This document shows positions 61,175-64,000 of a stretch of 64,000 bases of DNA, in pieces. This DNA is from a virus, in IMG/VR virus record IMGVR_UViG_3300038701_002504, positions 45,509 through 109,508 of that record; one strand, given 5' to 3'. Both the position numbers and the translations under genes were made by a program. Each line of letters opens with the position of its first letter. The first letter of the stretch is position 1. The notes beneath the pieces are model-generated. The model had not been told where the DNA came from. It was given only the letters and a program-made list of their open reading frames with translations, and did not search any database.

Positions 61175-61417
61175 TTAGAAGAGATGCTTTGTAGCATTCC
61201 ACTTCTTAGCAAAGCCGAGATAACCACGAGCCTTACCAGTTACATCATACTTGTTGTTTGGACGACCACGTCCATCACCTTCCTTCACACGAAGGATTTC
61301 AACGAAGCCTTCCTTTTCCAGAGTGCGAAGATGGTAATAAGAAGGAAACTTGCCTTCCTGGATACCCTTGAGAGTGTTCACCATCCAAACCTTGTTGAGA
61401 GTCTTTGACTTGTTCAT
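61175..61417 (-). CDS. Small basic protein, possible DNA-binding winged helix, 80 aa
   Basis: The start at 61417 follows GGAGATTATATC. LNKVWMVNTLKGIQEGKFPS, YHLRTLEKEGFVEI and RGRPNNKYDVTGKARGYLG look like a winged-helix transcription-regulator-type domain (helix, recognition helix and a GRGRP wing). It may be an early regulator. Family not named. Confidence 0.55.
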   Translation of the reverse strand: MNKSKTLNKVWMVNTLKGIQEGKFPSYYHLRTLEKEGFVEILRVKEGDGRGRPNNKYDVTGKARGYLGFAKKWNATKHLF

Positions 61418-61447
61418 GATATAATCTCCATTTGTTTCGATAAGAAT

Positions 61448-61476
61448 AATATACACAAAATTCAAACAAATGTAAA
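61448..61476 (-). promoter_or_regulatory. Early promoter of the 61417 gene
   Basis: TTTACA (61476-61471), 17-base spacer, TATATT (61453-61448), and leader TTATCGAAACAAATGGAGA shared with other early genes. Confidence 0.7.
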
Positions 61477-61484
61477 CTGTTATT

Positions 61485-62168
61485 TTAGATTTTTATGTCA
61501 ATAAATTCATTTACGTTTAGACATATGAAACGAGTATCAAGCAATGACATATCAAAAGATGAGTGCCAATGCCCGAAACACCAAAGTTTAGGTTTATGGT
61601 TTTCCCACATATTCTGAAAAGCTCTACGAGTGAGACTTTTATCAGGAAGTTTAGTCATATTATTCACTCTACATAATACGTTTGAAACTTCTTCAGGACA
61701 TTCATGAGTAATCATAATTGTTGGTTTTACTCTCATATATTCATCGAAAAAATGTAGAAACTCTGAATAAGAGCATTCTTCATCTGGCCACCATGAAACT
61801 CCCTCTGTTCGATATGCTCTATCGATTGAAGCAGCACCACCGATATACATGATTGTTTCATCGCCTACATATTCAACAGTTCCATCTTCAATGTAATTTG
61901 GTTGTTCTCTGCATACTGCGGGATTGTCGTGATTTCCGCGAATAAATCTATATCGAATATCAGTTACTTCATTTGGAACAAAACCCATTCCATAATCGCC
62001 AACCTGTACAACATTTTCGGCATCGCCTATGATACGCTTATATGAACCAAAATTACCGTGAATATCTCCTACTAATCTAATATCATAGGCATCTTCACAA
62101 TAATCGCATACTGTTCCTTGATAGCATAAATCATGTTGATTTACACATTTATAATCTGTTGGTATCAT
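61485..62168 (-). CDS. Metallophosphoesterase with N-terminal Cys/His segment, 227 aa
   Basis: The family blocks are RLVGDIHGN, VQVGDYGMG, FIRGNHDNP, MITHECPEE and WCFGHWHSS. The first 30 residues contain C-x5-C-x6-C-x2-C (CVNQHDLCYQGTVCDYC), a possible zinc-binding addition. It belongs to a second phosphoesterase type in the window; the substrate is unknown. The stop of the following upstream gene touches its ATG. Confidence 0.88.
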   Translation of the reverse strand: MIPTDYKCVNQHDLCYQGTVCDYCEDAYDIRLVGDIHGNFGSYKRIIGDAENVVQVGDYGMGFVPNEVTDIRYRFIRGNHDNPAVCREQPNYIEDGTVEYVGDETIMYIGGAASIDRAYRTEGVSWWPDEECSYSEFLHFFDEYMRVKPTIMITHECPEEVSNVLCRVNNMTKLPDKSLTRRAFQNMWENHKPKLWCFGHWHSSFDMSLLDTRFICLNVNEFIDIKI

Positions 62169-62354
62169 TTACCATCCTTGTCTTTTATCTGCTGCTCTGC
62201 GAATTGATCGTTCTTGCATTATGAGTTCGTTTTCATCTTCTTTTAATTGTTTATAATATGGTCGCATATCTTTTAATGGTGCTTCCCCACATAAAGAACA
62301 TCCAGCTAACCATTCTCCACATAGAGAACATATGAAAGTGCCATCTGTTATCAT
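62169..62354 (-). CDS. Small zinc-finger-like protein, 61 aa
   Basis: The start at 62354 (ATG) is used. MITDGTFICSLCGEWLAGCSLCGEA has two CxxC pairs, followed by a helical, charged tail KEDENELIMQERSIRRAADK. No named family. It overlaps the synthetase-like gene by 4 bases. Confidence 0.55.
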   Translation of the reverse strand: MITDGTFICSLCGEWLAGCSLCGEAPLKDMRPYYKQLKEDENELIMQERSIRRAADKRQGW

Positions 62355-62917
62355 GATAAGTAACAAGCTTGTGAAAATCTTGGTTCAGCTAAACCAGTAC
62401 CATAAAGAAATGTGTAATTCACGTCATTATGCTTTATAGATCTTCTACCATAGGAGCCAACTTCAATTCCATTAATATTGATGTCCCAAGATTCTGGCCC
62501 AGTTTTAACTATAATAGGATCAACATTAAATTCTGCTGTCATAACGTCTTTAACACAATCCATCATTTTAAATAATGCTTCATTTGAAATAATATCATTT
62601 CTAAACAATTCAATTTTCATAAATTGCATCTTGTTTAAATCTGTAAAATCCTGTTCCATTCGAAAACATGGGGTACATGTTTGATATTTTCCATATAATT
62701 TATTGAAGTTTGATATGAATGATTGTTCTCCGGAACCAATTAGTGCAAATTCACCTTCTACTCCTGACATATTCACATGAATAATACCACTTTCAGCAGC
62801 AGTAGTTCTTATCATATCTGTGTTTTCAATCCAATTAGTTTCAATATATTTAAAACCATATGATTTGTACATATCAATAGCATATGCTAGTCTACTATAA
62901 CTAATCGCGGTGTCCAT
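62351..62917 (-). CDS. Minimal class II aminoacyl-tRNA-synthetase-like core, 188 aa
   Basis: Motif 2 of class II synthetases is clear: PCFRMEQ at 83-89, followed by a loop and MQFMKIELF. Motif 3 is YGTGLAEPRF with Arg180. GEFALIGSGEQSFI near 55-68 fits the region before motif 2. There is no anticodon-binding domain, and motif 1 is not evident. It could be a free-standing synthetase fragment that activates a small acid and transfers it to a protein or nucleotide, as some paralogues do. It overlaps the MazG-like gene by 17 bases. Confidence 0.6.
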   Translation of the reverse strand: MDTAISYSRLAYAIDMYKSYGFKYIETNWIENTDMIRTTAAESGIIHVNMSGVEGEFALIGSGEQSFISNFNKLYGKYQTCTPCFRMEQDFTDLNKMQFMKIELFRNDIISNEALFKMMDCVKDVMTAEFNVDPIIVKTGPESWDININGIEVGSYGRRSIKHNDVNYTFLYGTGLAEPRFSQACYLS

Positions 62918-63161
62918 TTATAAAAGCCCTTTTTGTAATATGTGACATAATCTTTAAATCTTCCATTGTCATTTCTGGAAAAGATAATGCCAAATATGCT
63001 TCAATAGCACCATACAGATCTGATAATTCTACCAACTGCATAATGCTACATGACTGTTCTTCAGCGTCTTGGAGCTCTAAAACCTCTTCCAAGATTTTAG
63101 AGCTCATTCCATAAACACCTTTAGGAATTTCAATTAAATGATATCCTGGTTTTTTCATCAT
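62901..63161 (-). CDS. MazG-like nucleotide pyrophosphohydrolase, 86 aa
   Basis: The core ILEEVLELQDAEEQS and QLVELSDLYGAIEAYLAL, with the Glu and Asp metal ligands (EExxE, ELSD), and ITKRAFINGHRD fit the all-alpha MazG/dUTPase-like fold. It would hydrolyse a nucleotide to a monophosphate, perhaps dCTP or dUTP, by analogy. The ATG lies 4 bases inside the RNA ligase gene. Confidence 0.75.
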   Translation of the reverse strand: MMKKPGYHLIEIPKGVYGMSSKILEEVLELQDAEEQSCSIMQLVELSDLYGAIEAYLALSFPEMTMEDLKIMSHITKRAFINGHRD

Positions 63162-64000
63162 TCCTCACTTAATCCAACATCAAAAAACCATTTACGAGCT
63201 TGTGTTGAAATTTCCTTGTTTACATCTTTGCTTTCAAGATTGTTGCCTACAATCGTATCGGCTTCTTCTTTCATTACATCTCCTACGATCCAACGCAGAA
63301 AGTGAGGTGTTGACTTTACATCAATAGGATGATTCATTTCACGAAGAAATTCAATACCCTGACGAAGCCTCGCTTCAGTGAGAGCATATGAAACAAACCC
63401 CTGAACCTTTTCAATCTTTTCAATATCAACAGGAGCAAGTGTTTTCACCTTCGAAACAGAGTGTTTTTCGCCCTTCACCTTGAAAATATAGGACATGTGT
63501 CCAGTAGTCCACACGATACCCTCACCTACACCATTTGAAATACCAAAATATTTAGCAACAGGACATTCGGCTTCGACGACCTCTGTATATTCAATAATCT
63601 GGTTTTGAATAGATTGTGGATTCTCAAAATCAATAACAGCGGTCCATGTTCCGAATGTATCTACTGAATATATGTCCTTTCCATTATTAAAATGCGATAG
63701 AACATCAATTGATCCAAATGATTTGTCATCATTATCGTTTGCAAACATAATTGCAAATGGAAAGAACATTTTATGTTCAATTTGAGATACACCCACACCG
63801 GCCTGAACACCCGGTCCTGCCCATTCACCGAATAGAACAACGTATGTTCTATCAGTCATAAACATTTTAAATTTTTCTCTGAAATGATTTTCGTTGGCTT
63901 TTACCCATAGAGCAAAACCATTGTTATCATTGTCGACAGTTAGAATACGATTCCGCGATTGTGCGTGAATTTCTCCAGTGCTGGTATTGAAAACCACTTT
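63158..64000 (-). CDS. RNA ligase (Rnl2-type), N-terminus beyond window
   Basis: The frame is open to the window edge, so the start and the nucleotidyl-lysine motif (KxxG) lie outside. Visible parts are AQSRNRILTVDNDNNGFALW, VVLFGEWAGPGVQAGVGV (motif III region), EGIVWTTG (motif IV) and FKVKGEKHSVSKVK (motif V), ending in a helical C-terminal part. It seals RNA nicks, probably repairing host defence cuts in tRNA. It is the proximal gene of the 64.0-61.5 kb operon. Confidence 0.85.
   Translation of the reverse strand, partial: KVVFNTSTGEIHAQSRNRILTVDNDNNGFALWVKANENHFREKFKMFMTDRTYVVLFGEWAGPGVQAGVGVSQIEHKMFFPFAIMFANDNDDKSFGSIDVLSHFNNGKDIYSVDTFGTWTAVIDFENPQSIQNQIIEYTEVVEAECPVAKYFGISNGVGEGIVWTTGHMSYIFKVKGEKHSVSKVKTLAPVDIEKIEKVQGFVSYALTEARLRQGIEFLREMNHPIDVKSTPHFLRWIVGDVMKEEADTIVGNNLESKDVNKEISTQARKWFFDVGLSEE

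Noticed and set aside
63072-63105. An 11-bp inverted repeat in the MazG-like gene
   Set aside because: A repeat of this size with a 12-base loop is near what chance gives in 64 kb, and it lies inside coding sequence away from the start.

Overview
This window is part of the genome of a virulent T4-type tailed phage (contractile tail). The organism is inferred from a long run of T4 head, neck, tail and baseplate homologues in near-T4 order, from a T4-type replisome (gp43, UvsX, gp41), and from exact TATAAATA late promoters in front of the virion genes. It is AT-rich. Small proteins such as a DUF1127 protein hint at an alphaproteobacterial host, but that is weak inference. I saw no tRNA gene, integrase or CRISPR array, and no gene-free stretch longer than 300 bases.

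Layout. 2-2612 (+): end of the baseplate tube-cap gene, gp53 and gp27. 2609-5522 (-): an early operon of small accessory genes. 5601-27907 (+): gp5 hub/lysozyme, spike with an M15 peptidase, gp25, gp6, gp7-like and gp8 wedge genes, a giant DUF4815 virion protein, then a mosaic tail-fibre region with two fibre paralogues and two DUF4376-like genes. 27911-46696 (+): gp13, gp14, gp15, gp16, gp17, gp18, gp19, gp20, core and internal proteins, gp21, gp22 and gp23. This late block is broken by a frameshifted homing endonuclease and by short minus-strand early islands at 30.8-31.4, 35.3-35.9 and 38.0-38.8 kb. 46746-64000 (-): early genes, comprising DUF932, phosphoesterases, a spanin pair, gp41, UvsX, DNA polymerase split in two, nucleotide metabolism (dCMP deaminase, thymidylate-synthase-like enzyme, DUF1599, MazG-like), a mini class II aminoacyl-tRNA-synthetase-like protein and an RNA ligase cut by the window edge.

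Regulation. Two promoter classes are visible. Early minus-strand promoters share TTTACA or TGTACA, a 16-17 nt spacer, and TATATT or TATAGT. Late promoters are TATAAATA or AATAAATA/CATAAATA variants. At four places an early and a late promoter lie back to back.

Most interesting points: (1) two ADP-ribosyltransferase-like paralogues flanking the small terminase, with N-termini like T4 capsid-targeting leaders; (2) three consecutive genes with basic glycine-zipper domains behind gp67-like or leader-like N-termini; (3) a DNA polymerase split inside its exonuclease domain by a reverse-oriented HNH gene that shares a palindromic late promoter with the downstream polymerase fragment; (4) a perfect 17-bp inverted repeat over the start of a TOPRIM gene; (5) a minimal class II synthetase-like core; (6) a large homing endonuclease broken in a TA repeat.
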